DNA of 59,601 nt from Candidatus Gastranaerophilales bacterium (lineage in GTDB: Bacteria; Cyanobacteriota; Vampirovibrionia; Gastranaerophilales; Gastranaerophilaceae). Shown here in pieces: positions 33,779-42,149 of the stretch. Location of the stretch: the NCBI GenBank assembly GCA_944323985.1, contig CALUUP010000001.1, positions 101,029 through 160,629 on the forward strand. Reading direction: 5' to 3'. Numbering within the stretch: position 1 is the first letter of the stretch; each line of letters starts with the position of its first letter. The translations under genes and the position numbers were made by a program. The notes beneath the pieces are model-generated. The model was not told the DNA's origin. It was given only the letters and a program-made list of their open reading frames with translations, and made no database searches.

Positions 33779-34156
33779 CTAAGCTTGAGCTTCTTCAGCA
33801 GGAGCTTCTGCTTCTTCGGCAGCTTTAGCAGCTTCTTCTGCTGCACGAGCTTCCTCTTCAGCTTTCTTAGCCATAGCTTTTTTAGATAATTTAACTTTTT
33901 CAGATTTTTTGTAATTTAAAGAACCATCTTCATTACAATTAGCCATTAAATATTTAACTGTATCTGTAGGTTGAGCACCTTTTTTAACCCATTCATTTGC
34001 TGATACAATATTTAATTTCATTTCTTTTGTTTTTGGATTGTAATAACCTAATTCTTCTACAGGTTTACCTTCTCTTTTTGTAGTTGAATTAATAACAATA
34101 ACTCTGTATGATGGAGCTTTTTTTGCACCTAATCTTTTTAATCTGATTTTTAACAT
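33779..34156 (-). CDS. rpsP: 30S ribosomal protein S16
   Basis: The 75-residue core ([33 protein letters not shown]) matches S16 and ends near residue 85. It is followed by about 40 residues of Ala/Glu/Lys-rich extension containing [19 protein letters not shown], which should form a single helix outside the core. Such tails are variable among bacteria. AAGGAA precedes the ATG at 34156. It is transcribed with a structured leader and probably alone, away from rimM/trmD, which usually accompany it. Confidence 0.95.
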   Translation of the reverse strand: MLKIRLKRLGAKKAPSYRVIVINSTTKREGKPVEELGYYNPKTKEMKLNIVSANEWVKKGAQPTDTVKYLMANCNEDGSLNYKKSEKVKLSKKAMAKKAEEEARAAEEAAKAAEEAEAPAEEAQA

Positions 34157-34224
34157 TCTACATTTCCTTCTTTATATTTTGAAATAATAAAATTTGACTG
34201 TTGATTTTATTACTTCCTACTACC

Positions 34225-34289
34225 ATAAGGATTTAGCCGCTTATCCTTATATTGAACAGATTCAAGAGGATATAATCCGCTCAATTATA
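34225..34289 (-). promoter_or_regulatory. Structured leader and -10 box upstream of rpsP
   Basis: On the minus strand a perfect TATAAT (34289-34284) is followed by hairpins TTGAA-TCTG-TTCAA (34265-34252) and ATAAGGAT...ATCCTTAT (34250-34243 with 34232-34225, 10-base loop). A third hairpin GAG-GGAT/ATCC-CTC (34282-34266) overlaps the likely start site. The -35 is weak. Ribosomal protein genes often carry autogenous-control structures here, but I cannot name the ligand. The remaining gap to 34348 shows nothing else. Confidence 0.45.
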
Positions 34290-34348
34290 GATAAACATAA
34301 AAACTATTAATAATCAATAGTAAAAGACTATTTTATTAAGTTTTTTTA

Positions 34349-34993
34349 TTAAATATTAAAACTTTTTCGAGAACCTTCTTCATGATATAGGCCGCCTCCA
34401 CATATTGTCTCGATTACTTTTAGGACAAATTCTCGTGAAGCATCTGTATTATTAAGAAAAAATTCCCGATTGGATAAATGTCTGATTTTGAAGATTGCAT
34501 TTTGAGCTTTATCTGCAGGTACAAAGAGGGATGCTACTTCTTTATCCAGTAGTACTTCCATCATTTCGTTTCTAGATTTTATGCCTTCCATAAGTTCGTT
34601 ATAGTTTCCGTTAATTGCCATTATACGACCTGAAAACATTGGAGCTGCTCCTTCTCTAAATAGAGCTTGCGGCTCGTAATTACAACGAGTTGTTAAACTA
34701 ATCGTATGCCATAATATGTTAATAATTACAACACTTTTTTCTTTATCGTGTTCAACGTATATATTTTCTGTTGTAATACCTCTTGCAGAAAATGATTGTT
34801 TTAAGGAATCAGCTATTGCTTTTAAATTATCTATCATTTCAGAAAATATTTCTGTAGTATTTAACGTAGCGTGTTGGTAATCCAAAAACTGCTTGTACAT
34901 ATGAGTTGATACAAGTCCAATTCTTTCCTGGATTAGTGTGGATTTTCTGAAGGATGTCTCCATATTATTAAAGTTTTCGTAGCCTTTACTCAA
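34349..34993 (-). CDS. Conserved-looking protein of unknown function (214 residues)
   Basis: A soluble protein that begins MSKGYENFNNMETSFRKSTL and continues with a helical first half (THMYKQFLDYQHATLNTTEI, EMIDNLKAIADSLKQSF). A beta-rich middle has VVIINILWHTISLTTRCNY, and the C-terminus ends in VLKVIETICGGGLYHEEG. I recognise no family. The start is TTG 34993, because an excellent AAGGAGG lies upstream and no ATG is better placed. It lies upstream of rpsP on the same strand, separated by 192 bases with a likely rpsP promoter. Confidence 0.65.
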   Translation of the reverse strand: MSKGYENFNNMETSFRKSTLIQERIGLVSTHMYKQFLDYQHATLNTTEIFSEMIDNLKAIADSLKQSFSARGITTENIYVEHDKEKSVVIINILWHTISLTTRCNYEPQALFREGAAPMFSGRIMAINGNYNELMEGIKSRNEMMEVLLDKEVASLFVPADKAQNAIFKIRHLSNREFFLNNTDASREFVLKVIETICGGGLYHEEGSRKSFNI

Positions 34994-35138
34994 ATTTATA
35001 AAGCCTCCTTATATAATTGTACACGCTAAAAGATAAGTATGTAAAGATTGAATGTTAATTTTTGTAAATTTTTCTCGTAATAATGTTATAAACTAGTAAA
35101 AATGTGGAATCCTTCTACCATAGGAAAGGAGTCTTAAA

Positions 35139-35225
35139 ATGGAAATTTTGAATTTAGTTTTATTTGGGTGTGTTTTCTATATCGCATTGATTGGTATTCC
35201 AACTCTTTGTGAGAAAAAACATTAA
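35139..35225 (+). CDS. 28-residue single-helix membrane peptide
   Basis: A very small ORF starting ATG 35139 with a strong GGAAAGGAG Shine-Dalgarno. The product has one hydrophobic helix at about 5-22 (NLVLFGCVFYIALIGIPTL) and a basic tail CEKKH. Size and shape resemble accessory subunits such as KdpF or the small cytochrome-complex peptides, but the sequence matches none that I know. Upstream, TCCTT (35110-35114) can pair with AAGGA (35126-35130) of the Shine-Dalgarno. It ends overlapping the 3' end of the convergent large gene. Confidence 0.55.
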   Translation: MEILNLVLFGCVFYIALIGIPTLCEKKH

Positions 35226-38200
35226 TTTAATAAGCGGGATAATTTCTTGTCAGGTATTGCTGTTTGAAGTTTTTGTTCTTCTGATTCAATATTCAGAGAT
35301 GTAATGCCTTGTTTTTTTATGATGTCTATAAAGAGTTTTTCCATTAGAACATAAAAAACTTTAGCTTGATTGTTATACTTTTGTAATAAGGCTAGTGTAT
35401 CATTTATTAACAATAAAGCTTCTTCCGGGTTGTTGTTTTTTATTTTTAATAAAGAATTAAAATATTTGGCAAGAATATTAATGTTAAATATTGCACAGTT
35501 TTGGGAAGTTTTTAGTATATCATTGTATATTGCTTGTGCTTTTTGGTTTATACCAATGTTTGCATATGAATATGCAATTAGTAAATCACAGAATAATTCT
35601 AGTTGTTTTTGATTAATTTCTGCGGCAAGTAATTTCCCTTGATATATATTTTGAGCAAACGCTTTATAATTATTTTTATTTTCAGTAAATTCTTGTAATA
35701 TTAGGTAAATAATTTTTGCAAATGGGGATGACTTTTCAATATTGGTTGGAATGAAATCTTTACCGTTTAAAAAATCTCTTATAGCAATTATGCAATCTTT
35801 ATCTTCTAATTCTTCGCCAAGAGCTTTTTTTATGTTATTAAAATATTCTTCTAAGTTGTCATCTAGAATAAGAACTTTAGCAAGACCTACAAGGCGGAAT
35901 GTTTCAAATAGATGTTCGATAAATAAATTTAAGGAAAAGTTGGCAGGTTTTATTTTTTCAAGAATTTCAGGCTGTAGAACATTTAGAATATCTTGTGCAA
36001 CTTCTATGCATTGTGAAAAATCTCCAATATTAAATAAAATTTCTATATTAACTAATGATAATAAGAAAAATTTTATGTTTAAAGTTTTTTCAACTAGCAA
36101 GACTGGGTGTTCCATTCTTGTGAAAATGTTGTGAAGGAGGGTTAGCGCATCTGTATAGTTTGACGAAATTAAAGCTCCTTGTAACATCAAATTAGAAAGT
36201 TTTGAAATTTTTTCGTCATCATTTTTTTCAAATGCATCTTTTAGTAAAATATTTTCAATAGAATATATTTTTGACGGTGAATAATTATATAAGTTTATTA
36301 AAATATTTTCGTAGACTTCCTTTTTGTTTTTTTCTAATTCTTCTTTTGGGATATTTGTTTTTATATATTCAATAAGAGATAAAGAGCCTAAGCAATTTTT
36401 TAGATAAGCATCGAAATCACCTGTGTTCATTGCTAATTTTGAGTTTTTCCATAGAAGTAAATATTCTTCTTTGAAAATTTCTAATTTACCGAGAAGTATT
36501 AAAGTTGTCGTGTCATCTAAATATTGACCAATTTTACCAAGAATATTTTTGCATAGAAACGTTTCTGCTTCTTTTTTTAAAGATAGTTCTAATGCTGACT
36601 TAAGAATATGATAATTATTAATGTATATTACATTATTATCGGTAGTTATTAATTCCATTTTTTTTAAAATTAGTAAATTATTTTTAATGTTTTTAATACC
36701 TAACAATTCAAGAGTTTGTATATCAATTCTTGATCCAAGATAATATGAATATGCCAATATTAAAGATGCATCTTGGTTAGTGTTTAAATTTTTTAAACGA
36801 GATTTTATGAGTTCTGGTAAATTCTTAGGAATTATTTGTGAATTATTATTTTTGATAAGTAATCTGTTTTCAAAATTGATTAATATATTTGATTCAATTA
36901 AATACTTGATTGCGTTGTTAAAATATAATAGGGAACCATTAAAATTTTCATTAATTTTTTCATAAAAGAAAGAATTAATAAAGTCGCTGGCTTCTTCTTT
37001 TATATTTGCTAGGATCTCTTCGATAGTGTTTTTCTCAAGTATGTATTCTGAATAAAGTTCTGTTCTTAATAATTTTTTTATTTTGTAATGTACCGGATAT
37101 TCTTGAGATGTAATAAAAACAAAAGTTGGTATGATATTTTTATATTTATCAAAATATAATTCTAACGTTTGAATAGAAGTGTCATCAAGAAATTCAAATT
37201 CATCTATAATAATTACATAGTCTTTTAGGATGTTAAAAAAGTTAGAAAATTCTTCCATATATAAGAATCTGGCGTCTTCTGGAGTAGATGTTTTTATTGT
37301 TTTACCATTTATTAGTTTTATTATTGAATCATAGAGTTTTAAATTGTCTTGTTCTTGATCTTGTTTTTGTTCTTTAAAAGTGCATATGGAATAATTTTTA
37401 AAATCTTTAAATAAAGTTTCAAATATTCCCCAAGGTTTGTAGTTTAATTCTTCTGTACAGGTAACTCTTAGGATTTTTTTATTTTGATTTTTATAATAAT
37501 TAATTAAATTTTGTATAGGAATTTGTAATTCTTTTTCTGAACGTATTGAGATTATTTTATTATTATCGAATTTTTCAAAAATTTTTGTTGCAGATGTTTT
37601 GTAAAATTTGGATTTAGCATTAATATCAAAAACTTTAAAAGAATAAATGTCCTTTTCTTTTTCGTGGTTATTTTTTGTGATTTGTTGTTGTTTTATATTA
37701 GTAATATTGATTTCTGTAGAATTTTTATTTGGAGGAATTATATAATTTTCTAGTAAGATTTCATAAAACATTATTGAAAGTCCGTTATATTCTGTAGAAT
37801 ATAATGAATCCATTGAATAATCTTTATTTATGCAATCATAACAAAATTGATCTAATAAGATTTGCAAATTTTTCAAATAAGGTTTATTCTCTTTTTTCGT
37901 ATTTAAGAGTTTTATATCATTTTGTAAAGTTGGTAATTCCAATAATTCTGTTGCATTTTTTTTAATTATTGTTATGTTTAGATTTAGTGGAACAGATAAT
38001 TCTTCTATAATTTTTTCATTCAAAGAAGTAAATGAATTAATTATTTTTAAAGCCGTTCGGATGGCTTTATTAACAGATGTTGGAAATGAAAGGTCTTTAT
38101 TAAAATTAATGACATAAACATCATTATATTGAATAATTGTAGCATCTATATCTTTAAATTGAGCAGTTAGAAGGTTATTAAGTTTGAAATAAAATTTTGA

Positions 38201-38524
38201 GAAAAGTTCTTGTGAACCAAGTAGTTTTCTTATACTTTTAAGAGCAGAAAATTTTATTACCAATGATGCAAATTCATCCGTTTCACATTCTTGTAAAGCT
38301 ATGCTTGATTTTATCGGAAATCCACATTTACATTTTTCTTGATTGGTGGAAATTGTTTTTCCGCATTTAGAACATTTTGTTAATATTATATAACCACATT
38401 TTTTACATTTTGAAGTTTGACTTAAGTTATTACAGTTTGGACACTTTAAGCTTATAACTTTTTTACAAAACGGACATTCTAATATATTATTAGGTATTTC
38501 TTTTTTACACTTTGGACATTTCAT
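35222..38524 (-). CDS. Large zinc-ribbon / degenerate ATPase / helical-repeat protein
   Basis: 1100 residues. The N-terminus holds three zinc knuckle pairs (Cys 3, 6, 17, 20; 28, 31, 40, 43; 51, 54, 65, 67). Residues about 85-260 look like a degenerate class III nucleotide-cyclase-like domain: IIQYNDVYVINF sits where active enzymes have GD. Residues about 325-500 resemble an AAA_16/STAND-type ATPase. The Walker A is gone, KNQNKKILRVTCTEELN running straight through where GxxGxGKT should be, while a Walker B, YVIIIDEFEFLDD (about 436-448), is kept. The C-terminal half is a helical TPR-like solenoid. It is divergent, by 74 bases, from the ZorA-like gene. Probably a signalling scaffold rather than an active ATPase. 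Confidence 0.65.
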   Translation of the reverse strand: MKCPKCKKEIPNNILECPFCKKVISLKCPNCNNLSQTSKCKKCGYIILTKCSKCGKTISTNQEKCKCGFPIKSSIALQECETDEFASLVIKFSALKSIRKLLGSQELFSKFYFKLNNLLTAQFKDIDATIIQYNDVYVINFNKDLSFPTSVNKAIRTALKIINSFTSLNEKIIEELSVPLNLNITIIKKNATELLELPTLQNDIKLLNTKKENKPYLKNLQILLDQFCYDCINKDYSMDSLYSTEYNGLSIMFYEILLENYIIPPNKNSTEINITNIKQQQITKNNHEKEKDIYSFKVFDINAKSKFYKTSATKIFEKFDNNKIISIRSEKELQIPIQNLINYYKNQNKKILRVTCTEELNYKPWGIFETLFKDFKNYSICTFKEQKQDQEQDNLKLYDSIIKLINGKTIKTSTPEDARFLYMEEFSNFFNILKDYVIIIDEFEFLDDTSIQTLELYFDKYKNIIPTFVFITSQEYPVHYKIKKLLRTELYSEYILEKNTIEEILANIKEEASDFINSFFYEKINENFNGSLLYFNNAIKYLIESNILINFENRLLIKNNNSQIIPKNLPELIKSRLKNLNTNQDASLILAYSYYLGSRIDIQTLELLGIKNIKNNLLILKKMELITTDNNVIYINNYHILKSALELSLKKEAETFLCKNILGKIGQYLDDTTTLILLGKLEIFKEEYLLLWKNSKLAMNTGDFDAYLKNCLGSLSLIEYIKTNIPKEELEKNKKEVYENILINLYNYSPSKIYSIENILLKDAFEKNDDEKISKLSNLMLQGALISSNYTDALTLLHNIFTRMEHPVLLVEKTLNIKFFLLSLVNIEILFNIGDFSQCIEVAQDILNVLQPEILEKIKPANFSLNLFIEHLFETFRLVGLAKVLILDDNLEEYFNNIKKALGEELEDKDCIIAIRDFLNGKDFIPTNIEKSSPFAKIIYLILQEFTENKNNYKAFAQNIYQGKLLAAEINQKQLELFCDLLIAYSYANIGINQKAQAIYNDILKTSQNCAIFNINILAKYFNSLLKIKNNNPEEALLLINDTLALLQKYNNQAKVFYVLMEKLFIDIIKKQGITSLNIESEEQKLQTAIPDKKLSRLLN

Positions 38525-38598
38525 AAATTTGATTATAGCTTAAAGTTTGGATTTATGCTATACTTAAGGAAATGTAATTTAAATATGGAAGACTTTAT

Positions 38599-39483
38599 AT
38601 GACAATTTTATCAATAATTTTAGAACCTGCAATTTTAATAATAACAGTGATTTTTTTATTTTTTATAATGACAGTTTTAAAAAATTATAGAAAAGTAGAA
38701 TTAAATTTATGTTCAATATATGAATTTTTAAAATCTTTAGATAAAAAAGAATTGTCGTATAGATATCAAGAATTAGATAAATTTATGATTTCTAATGCTT
38801 TTACTGCGACAGCTTGGGAAGATTTTAAAAAGGCATTAATATTTCCGGAAAAGTTATATGTTGCATCTCAAAATGTAAATTCAACGGATAACTATAGACC
38901 AGAGATTTATTTAACAATTGATGCTTCATATTTTTTTAATGAAGAAACTCTTGTTTATTCCAAAATTAATCATAAATTTATACAAACAATGCCAACATTA
39001 TTAACAGGTTTAGGTCCATTTTTTACATTTTTAAAAATGGCATTTGCATTTGCAGAAGTTAATTTTTCTATAGAATCAAATGTTGGGACTTCTTTGAATG
39101 CTTTGATTGCAAATATTCAAATTGCAGCTCTATGTTCTGTATTTGCAGTAGGTTTTTCATTGTTGTTTATGTTTATAGAAAAGATTCTATATAATAAGAT
39201 GTGTAAAAAATATTATTTATTAATACAACAGGAATTGATACGATTATTTGATGTTGTGACAAGTGAGAAGTTTTTGATAGATTTGGTTAAAGAATCAAAA
39301 CTTCAAAATTTAACTAATCAGAAATTATTGAAATCATTACCTGATGATTTTGCGAAGGCTATAGTTAAAGGTATTAATGAGACAACAATTCCTTATCTTG
39401 AAAATATACTTTATAGTTTAAATAGGTTAAATGAACAAAATTCAAAGAGTTCAAATGGTGATATAATAGATAAATTGTTTTAA
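38599..39483 (+). CDS. ZorA/MotA/TolQ/ExbB-like proton-channel protein
   Basis: A 294-residue inner-membrane protein with predicted helices at about 5-29, 134-153 and 170-197, the three-helix layout of ExbB/TolQ/ZorA-type channel subunits. The second helix region TMPTLLTGLGPFFTFLKMAF is the family-typical glycine-rich pore segment. The C-terminal tail is only about 95 residues and helical, far shorter than the tail of defence ZorA proteins. It is followed by an OmpA-domain MotB/ZorB-like protein, so the two form an ion-driven rotary unit. GGAA lies before the ATG at 38599. Confidence 0.75.
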   Translation: MTILSIILEPAILIITVIFLFFIMTVLKNYRKVELNLCSIYEFLKSLDKKELSYRYQELDKFMISNAFTATAWEDFKKALIFPEKLYVASQNVNSTDNYRPEIYLTIDASYFFNEETLVYSKINHKFIQTMPTLLTGLGPFFTFLKMAFAFAEVNFSIESNVGTSLNALIANIQIAALCSVFAVGFSLLFMFIEKILYNKMCKKYYLLIQQELIRLFDVVTSEKFLIDLVKESKLQNLTNQKLLKSLPDDFAKAIVKGINETTIPYLENILYSLNRLNEQNSKSSNGDIIDKLF

Positions 39484-39495
39484 GGGTTGTTTTTA

Positions 39496-40185
39496 GTGCG
39501 ATTAAAATTACAAAAAGAAGAAAATAGTCAAGATAATATATTTTGGGTAACAATGACAGATTTAATGACTGCATTGGTTTTGGTTTTTATTGTTTTATTT
39601 TTTTACACATACATGACAAGTACTTATGAACGTATAGAAGGCAGTATAGAGCAACAAAAAGCTGCAGAAAATTTAGAAAAGTCTTTAAAGGAACAAAATA
39701 TTGATGCAATTATCGATGGAAACAGTGGGGTAGTAAAAATTTCTGATTTAGAATTATTTGAGGTAAATAGTTATGAATTATCAGAGAAAGGGAAGAAATA
39801 TCTTGACAAATTTGCGCCTGTTTATTTTGATTCATTATTTACAAATGATTATTTAAATAAAAATATTGCAAAAATTATAATACAGGGACATACGGATTCT
39901 CAAACGTATAAGGGTAATTTTTCAGAAGATGAACAGTATATGAAAAACATGGAATTAAGTTTAAAAAGGGCATATTCTGTTGCTAATTATATGATAAGTA
40001 CTCAATATAATAAAGATAATGGAAGTAAATTAAGAAAAATGATAATAGTAGAAGGTGCAAGTTTTTCTTCTCCAATACTTGTTAATGGAAAAGAAGATTT
40101 TGCAAAGAGCCGAAGAGTTGAATTAAAACTTGTTATGAAAAATGAGAAAAAACAACAAGAAGCAGTCCAACCAGAGCTGAAATGA
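39496..40185 (+). CDS. ZorB/MotB-like OmpA-domain stator partner
   Basis: 229 residues from GTG 39496, with AAGGG about nine bases upstream; TTG 39487 is less likely. A short N-terminus is followed by FWVTMTDLMTALVLVFIVLFF, one transmembrane helix whose Asp22 matches the proton-binding aspartate of MotB/ZorB/TolR. A linker leads to a C-terminal OmpA domain (about 80-225) with IIIQGHTDSQTYKG and LSLKRAYSVANYM, which binds peptidoglycan. It is probably the stator of the upstream ZorA-like protein. Its 3' end overlaps the convergent chromate transporter gene by 53 bases. Confidence 0.8.
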   Translation: MRLKLQKEENSQDNIFWVTMTDLMTALVLVFIVLFFYTYMTSTYERIEGSIEQQKAAENLEKSLKEQNIDAIIDGNSGVVKISDLELFEVNSYELSEKGKKYLDKFAPVYFDSLFTNDYLNKNIAKIIIQGHTDSQTYKGNFSEDEQYMKNMELSLKRAYSVANYMISTQYNKDNGSKLRKMIIVEGASFSSPILVNGKEDFAKSRRVELKLVMKNEKKQQEAVQPELK

Positions 40186-40666
40186 TAATGTAAATTATAG
40201 GATCTTTTTTAGAATTCCAACTCATTATTAAAAGAATTCCTAATAAAATCATCGCTTTTAAATCTCTGATTTCAGGTTTTAAAAGACCTAAAGCAACAGA
40301 AGTTAATAGGGCACAACTTATAGGTTTTAAAGTAGCAATGATAGATTTTACATAAAAATTATCACTAAACTTTCTTAAAAGTTTAGAAACAATTATTACT
40401 AGGAATAAAGAAGGTATCATTTCTGAAGTTGTCGCAAGAGCAGAACCTAAAATTCCGGCAGTTTTAAGCCCCGCATATGTAGCAACATTAATTCCAACGG
40501 GTCCTGGAGTAATAGAGGCAACTGCAACCATTTGAGTTAATTCATCTAAAGAATACCAATTATAAACTTGTGAAATGTGGTATAAAAACGGAATCGTTGC
40601 ATATCCGCCTCCAAAAGAAAATAATCCAATCTTAAAAAATTCTATACATAGATGAAGAAAAATCAT
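40133..40666 (-). CDS. Chromate transporter, half-size subunit 2
   Basis: A 177-residue CHR-family membrane protein, one of two half-length subunits encoded side by side. Conserved features are FKIGLFSFGGGYATIPFL at the start and MVAVASITPGPVGINVATYAG. In bacteria with this short-chain layout the two halves work as a pair. The natural substrate is uncertain, as many CHR proteins confer chromate efflux but some do not. Its start overlaps the end of the paired gene by 4 bases. Confidence 0.9.
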   Translation of the reverse strand: MIFLHLCIEFFKIGLFSFGGGYATIPFLYHISQVYNWYSLDELTQMVAVASITPGPVGINVATYAGLKTAGILGSALATTSEMIPSLFLVIIVSKLLRKFSDNFYVKSIIATLKPISCALLTSVALGLLKPEIRDLKAMILLGILLIMSWNSKKDPIIYIIISALVGLLLVVFSHFS

Positions 40667-41217
40667 TCTTTTTCTCCTTCTTTTGAATGTTCAATAAATC
40701 TTTTGTAAAAAACACCTAAAACAGTAAATATTAAAATTGTTTGAATTGGTGATAATTTTATAAAAATCAATCCTAGAAGAGCTAAAGCAAAAATAATATA
40801 AAAAAATAAATCTTTTGTAGATTTTTGCCACATTTCTCTAACTGTTAACATTATTAATGCAATGACCGCGATTCCTACCCCCCACAAAGCTCCTTGAACA
40901 TAGGAATTTTGGGTTAAAGAACCTAAAATAGATGCTAATAAAACAATGCATAAAAATGGAACAGAAGTAATACCAAACATTGCAATGATAGCACCCCATT
41001 TACCTCTAAGCTTATAACCTATAAACATAGATATATTAGCGGCTATTAAACCTGGAAGGGATTGACTTATCGCAAAATAATCTATTAAATCTTCATGCGA
41101 TATTAACGAACGCTTTTCTACAAATTCACTGGTTAAAAGAGGCAATATTACATATCCGCCTCCAAGCAATAATGCACCAATTTTTGTAAAAATTAAAAAC
41201 AATTCTATTAATGACAT
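40663..41217 (-). CDS. Chromate transporter, half-size subunit 1
   Basis: A 184-residue CHR-family membrane protein with FTKIGALLLGGGYVILPLL at the start and AISQSLPGLIAANISMFIGYK, the counterpart of the other half. Both subunits are the product of an ancestral duplication. It overlaps bioB by 10 bases and the second half by 4, so the SDR-bioB-chr genes form one operon, transcribed leftward. Confidence 0.9.
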   Translation of the reverse strand: MSLIELFLIFTKIGALLLGGGYVILPLLTSEFVEKRSLISHEDLIDYFAISQSLPGLIAANISMFIGYKLRGKWGAIIAMFGITSVPFLCIVLLASILGSLTQNSYVQGALWGVGIAVIALIMLTVREMWQKSTKDLFFYIIFALALLGLIFIKLSPIQTILIFTVLGVFYKRFIEHSKEGEKE

Positions 41218-42149
41218 TTTACTAATTTACGACCTATTTTATTAATTAATTCTTCGTCATCTTTAGGGCTAAATCCTGTTGTAGTTAAATAATTTCCTAC
41301 AATTGTAGAGTCTACACAATATTTAAATGCTTTTTCAATATTATTTTCAGATAATCTTGCCTTTTTCCCACCAGCTAATCTTATAGAGGAATTAGGACAA
41401 GCTATCTTAAATATTGCTAATGTTCTTAAAACATTTTCCTCATCAATTTTATCTCCATAATTTTCAAATGGAGTATTTTTTATCGGCGTTAATATGTTGA
41501 CAGGAATACTATCCGGATTAATTTCAGCAAGCTCTAAAGCCATTTCAATTCTTTGTTCAACAGTTTCACCCATTCCAATGATAACACCACAACAAAGCTC
41601 AATCCCATATTTTTTTACCAAATTTACAGTATTAATTCTATCCTCATATGTATGAGTAGTACAAATTTCTGGATGATAAGACTTGCAGGTGTTTATATTA
41701 TGATGAAATCTTACTAAACCTACTTCTGCAAGTTGTTTAGCTTGTTCTTCATTTAAAATACCTATACTTGCACAACTTTTAATACCTTCATTATTAAGCG
41801 CCTTAATCATTTCAAGCATTGTATCAAAATCACTTTCATCAGGAGTTTTACCTGACGTTACAATTGCTACCCTATCAGCTCCATTTTTCACACTATCTTT
41901 TGCAACATCAACAACTGTTTTTACAGATAGTAAAGGATTAGTTTCAATATTAGTATTATAATGAGAACTTTGAGCACAATATTTGCAATTTTGTGAACAT
42001 TTTCCGGTTCTTGCACTAATAATAGAGCAGAATTCAAATTTGTCTTTTAAATATTTTTTTGCTTCATTTAATAGCGTATCTAAATCTAAGTTATATAAAT
42101 TTAATAATTCTTCTTTTGTATACATTATTTTCTCCTTAATATCCGACAC
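41208..42149 (-). CDS. bioB: Biotin synthase
   Basis: A radical SAM enzyme inserting sulfur into dethiobiotin. 313 residues; the cluster motif is in SARTGKCSQNCKYCAQSSHY (CxxxCxxC), followed by the SAM-binding GADRVAIVTSG. HHNINTCKSYHPEICTTHTYEDR and CCGVIIGMGET are typical, and SIRLAGG lies near the end. It overlaps the upstream SDR gene by 14 bases, suggesting coupling. With the bioD-like gene at 14312 it points to biotin synthesis or salvage of late intermediates; bioA and bioF are not in the window. Confidence 0.97.
   Translation of the reverse strand: MSDIKEKIMYTKEELLNLYNLDLDTLLNEAKKYLKDKFEFCSIISARTGKCSQNCKYCAQSSHYNTNIETNPLLSVKTVVDVAKDSVKNGADRVAIVTSGKTPDESDFDTMLEMIKALNNEGIKSCASIGILNEEQAKQLAEVGLVRFHHNINTCKSYHPEICTTHTYEDRINTVNLVKKYGIELCCGVIIGMGETVEQRIEMALELAEINPDSIPVNILTPIKNTPFENYGDKIDEENVLRTLAIFKIACPNSSIRLAGGKKARLSENNIEKAFKYCVDSTIVGNYLTTTGFSPKDDEELINKIGRKLVKCH

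Noticed and set aside
38541..38567. TAAAGTTT with an 11-base spacer in front of the ZorA-like gene
   Set aside because: The -35 is perfect but the -10 region is ATACTTAA with no CCG, and a sigma-70-like TATACT overlaps it. It is only a half match, so I do not count it in the sigma-28-type regulon.
38599..40185. Complete Zorya defence system or flagellar stator
   Set aside because: No ZorC, ZorD or ZorE-like gene and no flagellar gene is adjacent; the evidence supports only a ZorAB/MotAB-like pair.
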